This document shows, in pieces, positions 10,713-18,628 of a DNA stretch of 64,000 bases (positions are counted from its first letter, which is position 1; each line of letters begins with the position of its first letter). Source of the stretch: Prevotella sp. Rep29 (GTDB lineage Bacteria; Bacteroidota; Bacteroidia; Bacteroidales; Bacteroidaceae). A program made the position numbers and the translations under genes. A model generated the notes under the pieces. It ran no database searches. It had not been told where the DNA came from and saw only the letters and a list, made by a program, of their open reading frames with translations. The stretch is taken from contig NZ_CP047159.1 in assembly GCF_019551475.1 (NCBI RefSeq), positions 2,542,001 to 2,606,000 of the forward strand, given 5' to 3'.

Positions 10713-11894
10713 ATGATCAAGACAATCCGAATATCGGCTATCGCATGCCTGCTCCTCATCGCAGCAACCACGCAAGCCCAAAATGAAAAAAGGGATATGT
10801 TCAATCCCGTGAACACTTCCGTAACGTCACAAAGTATCGCTCCCGATGCCCGGGCTGCCGGTATGGGTGACGTGGGTGCGGCAACTGACCCCGATGTGGT
10901 TTCACAATACTGGAATCCCGCCAAATATCCGTTCTGCATCTCCCGCGCCGGTGTGGCACTGAACTACACACCGTGGCTGCGCCAGTTGGTCAACGACATG
11001 TATTTGGCATATCTGTCGGGATATTACCGCATTGGTGAATACAGTGCCGTATCAGCATCACTGCGCTATTTCTCGCTCGGTGAAGTATATACAAACGCCG
11101 GACAGACCGACGACAACAGCATGACAATCAATCCCTACGAGATGTCGCTTGACGTGGCTTACTCGCTGATGCTGAGTGAGAAATTTTCAATCGGCGCTGC
11201 AGTCCGTTGGATTCACTCTGACCTCACCTACGACTATACCGACGACACGAGTCCCGGCTCAGCCTTTGCCGCCGACATCGCCTGCTACTATCAGAACTAT
11301 CTGAATCTCGGCTCGCGCGAATGTCAGCTCGGACTGGGTCTGAACATCTCGAACATCGGTTCGAAAATCACTTTCGGAGGCGACAACCGTAGCGAATTTA
11401 TCCCGACCAACCTGCGACTGGGTGCTTCACTCATGGTGCCTATCGACGAATACAACCGCATCACGATTGCCGCAGATGCTAACAAACTGCTGGTTCCCAC
11501 TTACCCGAAACAAGAGGAAGGAGAAACGACGGAAGACTATCAGGAGCGAGTACAAAGAGACTATTATGACGTGTCGAGCATCAGCGGTATTTTCAAGAGC
11601 TTCGGCGATGCACCAAACGGTTTCAAGGAGGAGCTGGAGGAGATTCAATGGAGTGTCGGTGCAGAATATACGTACCACGACCAGTTCTCTATCCGCGCCG
11701 GATATCACCACGAGAGCGAGAACAAAGGTAACCGCAAGTATTTCACGGTCGGTGCAGGATTCCGCATGAGTGTGTTCTCACTCGATGCCGGATATGTGAT
11801 TGCCACGGCAAAGAGCAACCCACTCGACCAGACACTGCGATTCACCCTGTCGTTCGACATGGACGGAATCAAAGATTTGTTTAGGAGAAGGTAA
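10713..11894 (+). CDS. porV: Type IX secretion outer-membrane protein PorV
   Basis: FadL-like outer-membrane beta-barrel that shuttles type IX cargo from the SprA translocon to the PorU sortase. It has 393 residues, with signal peptide TIRISAIACLLLIAATTQA followed by the PorV hallmark DARAAGMGDVGAATDPD. Aromatic-ended beta strands continue to the end (LRFTLSFDM). The start at 10713 is chosen because it gives a clean signal peptide; the frame is also open further upstream. Probably co-transcribed with porU. Confidence 0.95.
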   Translation: MIKTIRISAIACLLLIAATTQAQNEKRDMFNPVNTSVTSQSIAPDARAAGMGDVGAATDPDVVSQYWNPAKYPFCISRAGVALNYTPWLRQLVNDMYLAYLSGYYRIGEYSAVSASLRYFSLGEVYTNAGQTDDNSMTINPYEMSLDVAYSLMLSEKFSIGAAVRWIHSDLTYDYTDDTSPGSAFAADIACYYQNYLNLGSRECQLGLGLNISNIGSKITFGGDNRSEFIPTNLRLGASLMVPIDEYNRITIAADANKLLVPTYPKQEEGETTEDYQERVQRDYYDVSSISGIFKSFGDAPNGFKEELEEIQWSVGAEYTYHDQFSIRAGYHHESENKGNRKYFTVGAGFRMSVFSLDAGYVIATAKSNPLDQTLRFTLSFDMDGIKDLFRRR

Positions 11895-11902
11895 ATCAAA
11901 AC

Positions 11903-12040
11903 CCACCCTTTATCCCTCCCCAAGGGAGGGAATCATAAAGAATTGATAGATACTAATATTCAGCCCCATGCTTCCGACAGATTCTCAAGATATAAATACT
12001 AAAAAGAATCCCTCCCCTCGGGAGGGACATAGGGTGGGTA
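11903..12040. repeat. Two C-rich palindromes flanking the porV-ispF gap
   Basis: CCTCCCCAAGGGAGGG (about 11920) and CCCTCCCCTCGGGAGGG (about 12010), each joined to CCCACCCT / AGGGTGGG, face each other as an inverted pair. The right-hand one runs straight into the ispF coding sequence. Confidence 0.65.
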
Positions 12041-12516
12041 TCCGCGTAGGTTTTGGTTATGATGTCCACCGATTAGCGGAAAACCGTAAGTTGTGGTTAG
12101 GCGGAATATGTATTGACCACTCTATGGGCTTACTGGGACACAGCGATGCCGACGTGCTGATTCATGCTATCTGCGACGCACTGCTCGGAGCTGCCAATAT
12201 GCGTGACATCGGCTACCACTTCCCCGACACATCAGACGAGACGCTCGATATGGACAGTAAGATTATCCTGAGAAAGACCATCGAGCTCATTGCCTCGAAG
12301 GGATATGTCGTAGGAAATATCGATGCCACTGTCTGCGCCGAGCGTCCGAAACTCAACCCACATATCCCAGCCATGCAACAATGCCTGGCGGATGTCATCG
12401 GAACCGATCCTGACAATATTTCCATTAAGGCGACGACAACCGAACGGCTCGGCTTCGTTGGAAAAGAAGAAGGTATCGCTGCCTATGCAACAGTGCTGAT
12501 TACGAAGAATGCTTAA
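12034..12516 (+). CDS. ispF: 2-C-methyl-D-erythritol 2,4-cyclodiphosphate synthase
   Basis: MEP-pathway enzyme that converts CDP-ME-2-phosphate to MEcPP with loss of CMP. The zinc-binding and active-site signatures are present: GYDVHRLAE, GLLGHSDADVLIHAICDALLG (Asp and His ligands) and IKATTTERLGFVGKEEGIAA. The family starts right before IRVGFGYDVH, so I place the start at GTG 12034 (V-G-I-R-V-G). An ATG 66 nt upstream would add residues coded by the C-rich repeat. The native ATG seems to have been replaced by repeat sequence AGGGTGGGT. Confidence 0.93.
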   Translation: MGIRVGFGYDVHRLAENRKLWLGGICIDHSMGLLGHSDADVLIHAICDALLGAANMRDIGYHFPDTSDETLDMDSKIILRKTIELIASKGYVVGNIDATVCAERPKLNPHIPAMQQCLADVIGTDPDNISIKATTTERLGFVGKEEGIAAYATVLITKNA

Positions 12517-12587
12517 AGAGCTTAAGGACCTTAGCCCTTAAAACCGCATTTATCCATCATCCATTTTCAATTCTCAATTATTTTGCT

Positions 12588-12595
12588 TACTTTTG
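12588..12595 (+). promoter_or_regulatory. -7 element TACTTTTG before the glycosyltransferase pair
   Basis: TACTTTTG matches the Bacteroidetes -7 consensus and lies 19 bp upstream of the ATG at 12615. Confidence 0.65.
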
Positions 12596-12614
12596 CACCT
12601 ATAACTGCAAAAAG

Positions 12615-13889
12615 ATGAGGGTATTGATTGTCAACACAAGTGAGCGGACGGGAGGCGCAGCCATTGCTGCTCATCGACTGATGGACGCACTGAACAACAA
12701 TGGCGTCAAGGCAAAGATGCTGGTTCAGAAAAAGGAGACCGAAGACATTTCCATCGTCGGACTGAACAAGCCATGGCTGCAACGATGGCGCTTCCTTTGG
12801 GAACGGTGGTGCATCTTTGTTCGCATGTGGTTCTCACGCAAGAATCTATTCAACATCGACATTGCCAATGCGGGTGCTGATATTACCCGATTGCGCGAAT
12901 TCCGCGAGGCAGACATCATCCACCTGCATTGGATCAACCAAGGATTTTTATCGCTGAAAAGCATCCAACGCATCCTCGAAAGCGGAAAACCAGTAATATG
13001 GACCATGCACGACGCATGGGCAGCGACTGGCATTTGTCATCTCACAATGGAGTGTCAACACTTCAAGACCTCCTGCCATCATTGTCCGTATCTGCCGAAC
13101 AGAGGAGGGAAAAACGACCTCTCCAGTCAAATATGGAAACAGAAGAAACTGCTTTATAATAGATATAATGTGTATTTCGTGACATGCAGTCAATGGCTGG
13201 CAAAGGAAGCTAAACAGAGTGCGCTGCTGACCGGGCAGAAAATCACGAACATACCCAACGCTATTGATACGCACATCTTCTGCAAAAGAGATAAAAACTC
13301 AGCACGCGAAGAATTGCAACTGCCACTGGATAAGAAACTGATTCTCTTCGCTTCGCATAAAGTGACGGATGAAAGAAAAGGTATGGGATATCTTATCAAC
13401 GCCATTCAGCAGCTGGAAAAAACTCACACGGAAGTGAGAGAACAACTTGCATTGGCAGTGCTCGGAGGACAGTCTGACGAGATTCAGGCACAAATTGGAT
13501 TACCGGTTTTCCCATTAGGATACACCACCGACGTGAAAACACTCGTCAATGCCTATAATGCTGCCGACTTATTTATCCTTCCGTCACTTTCCGACAACCT
13601 GCCAAACACCATCATGGAAGCGATGGCTTGCGGAGTGCCATGCGTAGGTTTTGAAGTTGGAGGCATTCCCGAAATGATTGAACACAAAAAGAATGGATAT
13701 GTAGCGGCATACAAAAATGCGGAAGATTTGGCAAAAGGCATTTTCTGGACACTCTATGAAAGCGATAGTGAAATGCTCTCTGACAATGCTGTCAAGAAAG
13801 TAACAAAAGACTATTCACAACAAAGCGTGGCGGCAAAATACACCGAAGTGTATCAGCAAGCCATGACCTTCAAACACTATCAATTATAA
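12615..13889 (+). CDS. GT4-family glycosyltransferase
   Basis: A 424-residue GT-B fold glycosyltransferase. The N-terminal Rossmann half opens RVLIVNTSERTGGAAIAA and contains MHDAWAATGICHL plus a Cys/His-rich patch (MECQHF..CHHCPYLP) typical of a Bacteroidetes subgroup. The C-terminal half has the nucleotide-sugar region LILFASHKVTDERKG and the GT4 signature FILPSLSDNLPNTIMEAMACGVP followed by EVGGIPEMI. It sits 7 bp before a GT2 gene, so the two are probably co-transcribed and act in surface polysaccharide assembly. Donor and acceptor are unknown. Confidence 0.9.
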   Translation: MRVLIVNTSERTGGAAIAAHRLMDALNNNGVKAKMLVQKKETEDISIVGLNKPWLQRWRFLWERWCIFVRMWFSRKNLFNIDIANAGADITRLREFREADIIHLHWINQGFLSLKSIQRILESGKPVIWTMHDAWAATGICHLTMECQHFKTSCHHCPYLPNRGGKNDLSSQIWKQKKLLYNRYNVYFVTCSQWLAKEAKQSALLTGQKITNIPNAIDTHIFCKRDKNSAREELQLPLDKKLILFASHKVTDERKGMGYLINAIQQLEKTHTEVREQLALAVLGGQSDEIQAQIGLPVFPLGYTTDVKTLVNAYNAADLFILPSLSDNLPNTIMEAMACGVPCVGFEVGGIPEMIEHKKNGYVAAYKNAEDLAKGIFWTLYESDSEMLSDNAVKKVTKDYSQQSVAAKYTEVYQQAMTFKHYQL

Positions 13890-13896
13890 ACCTGAC

Positions 13897-14679
13897 ATGA
13901 TTACGTTTACCATCATAACGGTCACTTATAATGCTGCGAAGTTTTTTCCTTCAACGGCAGACAGCGTTATGGGGCAGCGTTATGAGCACGTGGAGCACAT
14001 CATCGTCGATGGTGCCTCGACTGACAGCACGCTACAACTCGCCAATGAGTATAAAAAGCGGTCGGATGAAGAAGATAACGGACATCAAATCATCATCATA
14101 TCGGAAGCCGACAAGGGTTTGTACGATGCGATGAACAAAGGACTACAACGGGCAACGGGCGACTACATCTGCTTCCTGAATGCCGGTGACAGTCTGCCCA
14201 GCGAAGAGACGCTTGAAGTGATTGCACGGACAGCAGAAGAATCGGGCGATGGAGATATGCCCGCGGTGCTCTATGGCGATACGGATATTGTCGATGAAAA
14301 CGGGCGTTTTGTGCGACACCGGCGCCTCTCTCCACCCGACCGACTCACATGGCGCTCTTTTCGCCACGGGATGCTGGTGTGTCATCAGGCATTCTACGCC
14401 GCCACCAACATTGCCCAACAACTACCCTACGATTTGAGATTTCGCCATTCTGCCGATGTGGACTGGTGCATCAGAGTGATGAAAGAGGCTGAGAAACAGC
14501 GAAAAAAACTCGTGAGAGTGCCTGTCGTTGTCGCCAATTTCCTTCAAGGAGGAGACAGCATGACACACCACAAAGACTCTCTCCGTGAGCGTTTTCAAGT
14601 GATGCGCAGACATTACGGAATCGTTACGACCACTGCCATGCACCTGTGGTTTTTAGTCCGCCAACTGACACACCGTTAA
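13897..14679 (+). CDS. GT2-family glycosyltransferase
   Basis: A 260-residue GT-A fold enzyme. It begins FTIITVTYNAAKFFPST, contains the nucleotide-sugar motif IIVDGASTDST and the acceptor-side segment SEADKGLYDAMNKGLQRATG, then the metal-binding-like FLNAGDSL. The C-terminal part has VCHQAFYA and ADVDWCIRVM, typical of WcaA/EpsE-like polysaccharide transferases. It follows the GT4 gene after 7 bp. No transmembrane segment is evident. The sugar specificity is not inferable. Confidence 0.9.
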   Translation: MITFTIITVTYNAAKFFPSTADSVMGQRYEHVEHIIVDGASTDSTLQLANEYKKRSDEEDNGHQIIIISEADKGLYDAMNKGLQRATGDYICFLNAGDSLPSEETLEVIARTAEESGDGDMPAVLYGDTDIVDENGRFVRHRRLSPPDRLTWRSFRHGMLVCHQAFYAATNIAQQLPYDLRFRHSADVDWCIRVMKEAEKQRKKLVRVPVVVANFLQGGDSMTHHKDSLRERFQVMRRHYGIVTTTAMHLWFLVRQLTHR

Positions 14680-14698
14680 TATTTAATAACTAAAAAAG

Positions 14699-14730
14699 TT
14701 TGTCGGTTCTGCCAAAAGCCATTATTTTTG
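14699..14730 (+). promoter_or_regulatory. Strong Bacteroidetes promoter for the Cys-rich protein
   Basis: TTTG (14699-14702), a spacer of exactly 20 bp and TATTTTTG (14723-14730), a textbook Bacteroidetes promoter. The ATG lies 57 bp downstream. Confidence 0.85.
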
Positions 14731-14786
14731 CAAACACATAACATAAAAAAACAATTTAAGTCATTACTAATTAAAAAAGAAACGAT

Positions 14787-15242
14787 ATGAAAAAGATGAT
14801 TTTCAGTGCAGCACTTGTAGTTGCTGCCATGTGTTTTTCCACTTCAGCCAATGCACAAGCCGTAAAGGCTAAAGGCCAGGTTGCTACCGAGAAGAAGGAA
14901 TGTTGCAAAGCAAAGGCTGCCGCTCAGCAGGTAGATGTGACAACAGCTGCAACAAAAGCGGAAGCCAAAGAGTGTCATAAGGAAAAAGCTACTGCTCAGG
15001 CTAAGAAATGTGACGGATGTAAGAAAGAAGGCGGATGCAAGAAGGCTGCTGCAGAGAAGAAAGACTGCTGCAAAGCAAAGGCTGCCACTGCAGAGAAGAA
15101 GGATTGCTGCAAAGAAAAGGCTGCTACCGCAGAAATGAAGAAATGTGACGGCAAGAAAGACTGCAAGAAAGATTGCAAAAAAGCTACTGCTGCCGCAGAG
15201 AAGAAAGACTGCTGCAAGAACAAAGTGACGGCTGCAAAATAA
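14787..15242 (+). CDS. Exported Cys/Lys/Ala-rich low-complexity protein
   Basis: A 151-residue protein. A clear signal peptide (KKMIFSAALVVAAMCFSTSANA) precedes a mature part of degenerate repeats in which KK(D/E)CCK alternates with Ala/Thr-rich linkers such as AKAATAE. About 15 mature cysteines are mostly in CC, CDGC or DC context, with many lysines and no aromatic residues. The spacing suggests a metal-binding or redox-buffering periplasmic protein of metallothionein type, but there is no family match I can name. It has its own strong promoter and a bidirectional terminator, so it is a monocistronic and probably abundant product. Confidence 0.8.
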   Translation: MKKMIFSAALVVAAMCFSTSANAQAVKAKGQVATEKKECCKAKAAAQQVDVTTAATKAEAKECHKEKATAQAKKCDGCKKEGGCKKAAAEKKDCCKAKAATAEKKDCCKEKAATAEMKKCDGKKDCKKDCKKATAAAEKKDCCKNKVTAAK

Positions 15243-15262
15243 GAAACTTATCTGTCAAATAC

Positions 15263-15304
15263 AAAAAAGAGCCTGTAGGCAATTGCTTACAGGCTCTTTT
15301 TTTA
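15263..15304. terminator. Bidirectional rho-independent terminator
   Basis: Stem AAAAAAGAGCCTGTA / TACAGGCTCTTTTTT with an A-tract on one side and T-tract on the other, between the convergent Cys-rich gene and the ABC transporter gene. Confidence 0.92.
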
Positions 15305-15312
15305 TTTTCCCG

Positions 15313-16986
15313 TCAACGGTGTATTTCCAGAGATTGGTGACAATATTCTATCACCGCCGGACGGTGTGTGATGAAAATGATTGTCTTATCGCTTGATGCA
15401 AGAATGTTATTCAACAACTGCCGCTCCGTTTCCGGGTCAAGGGCACTTGTCGCCTCATCGAAAATCATAATGCTCCGGTTGCGCAACAGGGCACGCGCAA
15501 TACTGATACGCTGTGCCTGTCCTTCGCTCAGTCCGCCTCCCGACTCATCGCAAACGGTGTCAATCCCCTCCGGAAGGTCGAACACAAAGTCAGCACAACT
15601 CTTCATCAGCGCATCATGAATCTCTTCTTCCGTCGCGGTCGGCTTTCCCAGCAACAGGTTTTCACGGATAGTACCGCTCATCAACGTGTTTCCCTGCGGC
15701 ACATACACCAAATTGCAGCGCATGCGTGGCGAAAGCTCATGACTTTCCTGGTCGTTGTACATTTCTATTGAGCCTTTCTGCGGATGAAGCAAGGCAAGCA
15801 CCATTCGCACCAAGGTTGTTTTACCAGCACCAGTTTCGCCTATTACTGCGGTGCAAGAACCTGGATAGAAATCGAACGAAAGGTCGGAAATCACTTCCCC
15901 GTCTTCCGGTGTATAGGCATACGAAACGTGATTGAAACGAACGCCACAAGGAGCAGTGAGTTCAACGGGCTCTCCCTGTTCCTCCTCGGGTTCTTCTTCC
16001 AATTCCAATAATCTCTCTGCGGCAGTGCACACTGCGACGAACGAAGGCACCAACTTTGTCAATGAGCGTGCCGGTCCCTGAATTTTGTTGACGAGTTGCA
16101 GGAACGCTGTCATTCCACCGAAGGAAAGTGTACCTTCATACATGCGGAGTGCGCTCCAAAGGAATGCAATCAGATAGCCCAAAGCGAAACCGAAGCTCAG
16201 CATGATATGTGAAAAGACGGAAAAGAACGTCCGGCGCACTACGTTATGGCGCAATTCGCTTTGAGAGCCTTCCAGTCGTCCAATCATCAGGTCATCGCTT
16301 TCCAATGTTTTTATCAACATGCGGTTCTGCACCGTTTCCTGAAGAATGCTCTGCACTTTAGAACCGCTGTCACGCACCTTACGTGTCAGGCGCCGCATCT
16401 GGCGCATATACACTTTACTGAACACGGCAAAAACGGGTAACATCCCAACGATGACGAGTGCCAACATCTTGTCCATCGAGAAAAGATAGACGAATGCTCC
16501 TATGAAGAGAGCGAGCGTAGCGAGCGTGTTCGGAATGGTTTCGGTGAGGAAAGTGACGATACTCGACACATCACCCTCCAGACGGTTGATGACATCGCCG
16601 CTATGGTGGGTTTCCCTGCCGTGCCATTCGGAACGCAGGATACGGTCGAGCATTCGCTGCTGCATCCGGTTTTGGGCTTTGATGCCGAGAATGTTCTTCA
16701 CCCAGACGCTGGCAACGCCCAGCGCGAAGTTGAAAAGCACAAGTACGCCCATCAGTGCGACCGACCAATAGACGGACCCTTCAATCGTCCTTGACGCCAC
16801 ATCAACGGCATGTTTTACAGCCCACACCTGAGTGAGGGAAAGCGCCACTCCGAGCAAGCCTATCAAGGCATTCAGGCTTGCCTGCAGCCGATTGCCCTTC
16901 CAAGCCTTCCAAAGCCATTTTATAATGACCCTATAACTGTACTTGGAGTCATATCTCCTTATGATATTTTTCCAATTTCCCATCAT
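15313..16986 (-). CDS. ABC exporter, fused membrane and ATPase domains
   Basis: A 557-residue half-transporter of the type I exporter family. The N-terminal half has about five to six membrane spans (for example LIGLLGVALSLTQVWAV and ATLALFIGAFVYLF). The C-terminal ATPase has Walker A GETGAGKTT, signature LSEGQAQRISIARALL, Walker B SIMIFDEATSALD and H-loop IFITHRP. It works as a dimer; the substrate is unknown (lipid, peptide or drug). The start overlaps the nadK stop by a few bases, so it is translated from the nadK message. Confidence 0.9.
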   Translation of the reverse strand: MMGNWKNIIRRYDSKYSYRVIIKWLWKAWKGNRLQASLNALIGLLGVALSLTQVWAVKHAVDVASRTIEGSVYWSVALMGVLVLFNFALGVASVWVKNILGIKAQNRMQQRMLDRILRSEWHGRETHHSGDVINRLEGDVSSIVTFLTETIPNTLATLALFIGAFVYLFSMDKMLALVIVGMLPVFAVFSKVYMRQMRRLTRKVRDSGSKVQSILQETVQNRMLIKTLESDDLMIGRLEGSQSELRHNVVRRTFFSVFSHIMLSFGFALGYLIAFLWSALRMYEGTLSFGGMTAFLQLVNKIQGPARSLTKLVPSFVAVCTAAERLLELEEEPEEEQGEPVELTAPCGVRFNHVSYAYTPEDGEVISDLSFDFYPGSCTAVIGETGAGKTTLVRMVLALLHPQKGSIEMYNDQESHELSPRMRCNLVYVPQGNTLMSGTIRENLLLGKPTATEEEIHDALMKSCADFVFDLPEGIDTVCDESGGGLSEGQAQRISIARALLRNRSIMIFDEATSALDPETERQLLNNILASSDKTIIFITHRPAVIEYCHQSLEIHR

Positions 16987-17882
16987 CTTTTCTCACGTGT
17001 ATCTCTTCCCCACATCATCTTTTCTTTCAGCATGGAAAAATAACTATAACCTTTTCGCTTGACAATCTGAATGCTGTAAGGCGCTTTTCGCAGTGTCAGC
17101 GCTGTCTGTTCCTGAAGCGTTACCGAACGCCCGTCCACAGCCACTAGATAGTTGTGTGAGCGACTATCAATCTGAAGCGATATCTCTGCCGTGTCGGGCA
17201 CTATCATCGGGCGCACCGTCAGCGAATGGGGGGCAACGAACGTAAGACAGAAGACATCTGTTTGCGGCACGACCACCGGACCTCCGTTAGACAATGCGTA
17301 TGCCGTACTGCCTGTCGGAGTGCTGACCACCATACCGTCTGCCTGACAAGTAATGAGGTGCTCGCCGTTGATTCCTGTACGGATTGAAATCATCGACGCA
17401 TCGGCACATTTCAGAATAGCCACATCGTTGAGGGCATAGGGATAGGTTGTCAGCGGTTCACCGTTGCTCTCGACAGCAATCAACGAACGACTCTCAACCT
17501 CATAGTCGCCATGATAAAGCATCCGCAGCGCCTCTTCAACATCTTGCAAACTCACATCCGTGAGGAATCCAAGCCGTCCCATGTTGACTCCCATGATAGG
17601 AATATTCCTGCTCCCCACCCTGCTGGCGGCTTTCAAGAACGTTCCGTCACCGCCTAAGGACACCACGAAATCAGCTTCGAAACTGTCGCCTTCAAACGAA
17701 TTACAGGGACCTACCTCAATCCCTTGTGACGTCAGGAAGCGGAAAAAGTCAGCTTCCACGACTACTTCAGCGTCGCAGGCAACCAGAAAGGAGAACATTT
17801 TCCGAACCAAAGCGGCATGTTCTTCTTGGAATTCCTTTCCAAAAAGTGCAAAACGAAAACGTTTCTGCTCATTATTCATCAT
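16983..17882 (-). CDS. nadK: NAD kinase
   Basis: Phosphorylates NAD to NADP. It carries the family motifs GGDGTFLKAA, NMGRLGFLT and TPTGSTAYALSNGGP, followed by the beta-sandwich tail. The start at 17882 (M-M-N-N-E-Q) gives the normal length of about 299 residues; longer in-frame extensions would use a TTG inside a repeated promoter module. It is the first gene of an operon with the ABC exporter (overlapping stop/start). The promoter is probably the TATCTTTG at 18013-18006. Confidence 0.94.
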   Translation of the reverse strand: MMNNEQKRFRFALFGKEFQEEHAALVRKMFSFLVACDAEVVVEADFFRFLTSQGIEVGPCNSFEGDSFEADFVVSLGGDGTFLKAASRVGSRNIPIMGVNMGRLGFLTDVSLQDVEEALRMLYHGDYEVESRSLIAVESNGEPLTTYPYALNDVAILKCADASMISIRTGINGEHLITCQADGMVVSTPTGSTAYALSNGGPVVVPQTDVFCLTFVAPHSLTVRPMIVPDTAEISLQIDSRSHNYLVAVDGRSVTLQEQTALTLRKAPYSIQIVKRKGYSYFSMLKEKMMWGRDTREKR

Positions 17883-17947
17883 ACTGCATTTTGTATTCCG
17901 CAAACTTTTTGTATATTTGCAAGTGCATTTATGTTTTGCAAAGCTCA

Positions 17948-18017
17948 TGCAAATCGAACGCAATCAAGCCACACTTGGAATTGCTGAGATGCAGCTTATC
18001 TTCTGCAAAGATAATGT
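17948..18017 (-). promoter_or_regulatory. Repeated promoter module, copy 1 (nadK)
   Basis: Read on the minus strand: TATCTTTG (-7, at 18013-18006), then a ~65-nt conserved leader with AAGCTGCATCTCAGCAATT, a CAAG..CTTG hairpin with variable loop, and GATTGCGTTCGATTTGCAT. The same module occurs twice at 61437-61575 and once at 63045-63110, each time before a minus-strand gene. Confidence 0.75.
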
Positions 18018-18054
18018 TTTTCATCGAAAACGGGCATAACAAACAAAAAATAAT

Positions 18055-18618
18055 ATGACAAAAGTCTATGAATTTCTTGCAGAAGGCTTCGAGGAACTGG
18101 AAGCACTGGCACCTGTGGACGTTCTCCGACGGGCTGATGTCCCGGTGCAGACTGTCAGTGTGACGGGTGAAAAAACAGTCTGCTCATCGCATGGCGTGCA
18201 GGTTGTTGCCGACTTGCTGTTTGAAGACCACTCGTTCGAGGATGCCGACCTGTTGCTCTTGCCTGGCGGAATGCCTGGCGCAAGCCATCTGAACGACCAT
18301 GAGGGACTCCGCCAACTGCTCCTGCAACATGTCGGAAGCGGCAAACGTGTGGGTGCTATTTGTGCAGCGCCAATGGTGTTGGGCACACTCGGACTGCTAC
18401 AGGGACGGCGTGCCACCTGTGCTCCGGGGTTTGAACAACACCTGAAGGGAGCGCAATACACCTCCGAACTGGTGACGGAAGACGGACCGTTCATCACGGC
18501 AAAAGGGGCAGCAGCGTCACTCCCCTATGCCTACCGGTTGCTTGCACTCTTCCGAAGCGAAGAAGAAATACACGAGATGCAACGAAAAATGCAATATCTC
18601 CAACTCATCGGTAAATAA
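18055..18618 (+). CDS. DJ-1/PfpI family protein
   Basis: A 187-residue class I glutamine amidotransferase-like protein of the DJ-1/YajL type (4-methyl-5-thiazole monophosphate biosynthesis / glyoxalase III-like annotations are common). Visible: the N-terminal acid in AEGFEELEA, LLLPGGMPGA, and the nucleophile Cys in VGAICAAPMVLG at about residue 103. It is followed 10 bp later by recG and may be co-transcribed with it. Biochemical role unproven; stress protection or carbonyl detoxification is plausible from the family. Confidence 0.9.
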   Translation: MTKVYEFLAEGFEELEALAPVDVLRRADVPVQTVSVTGEKTVCSSHGVQVVADLLFEDHSFEDADLLLLPGGMPGASHLNDHEGLRQLLLQHVGSGKRVGAICAAPMVLGTLGLLQGRRATCAPGFEQHLKGAQYTSELVTEDGPFITAKGAAASLPYAYRLLALFRSEEEIHEMQRKMQYLQLIGK

Positions 18619-18628
18619 AAAACAGCCT

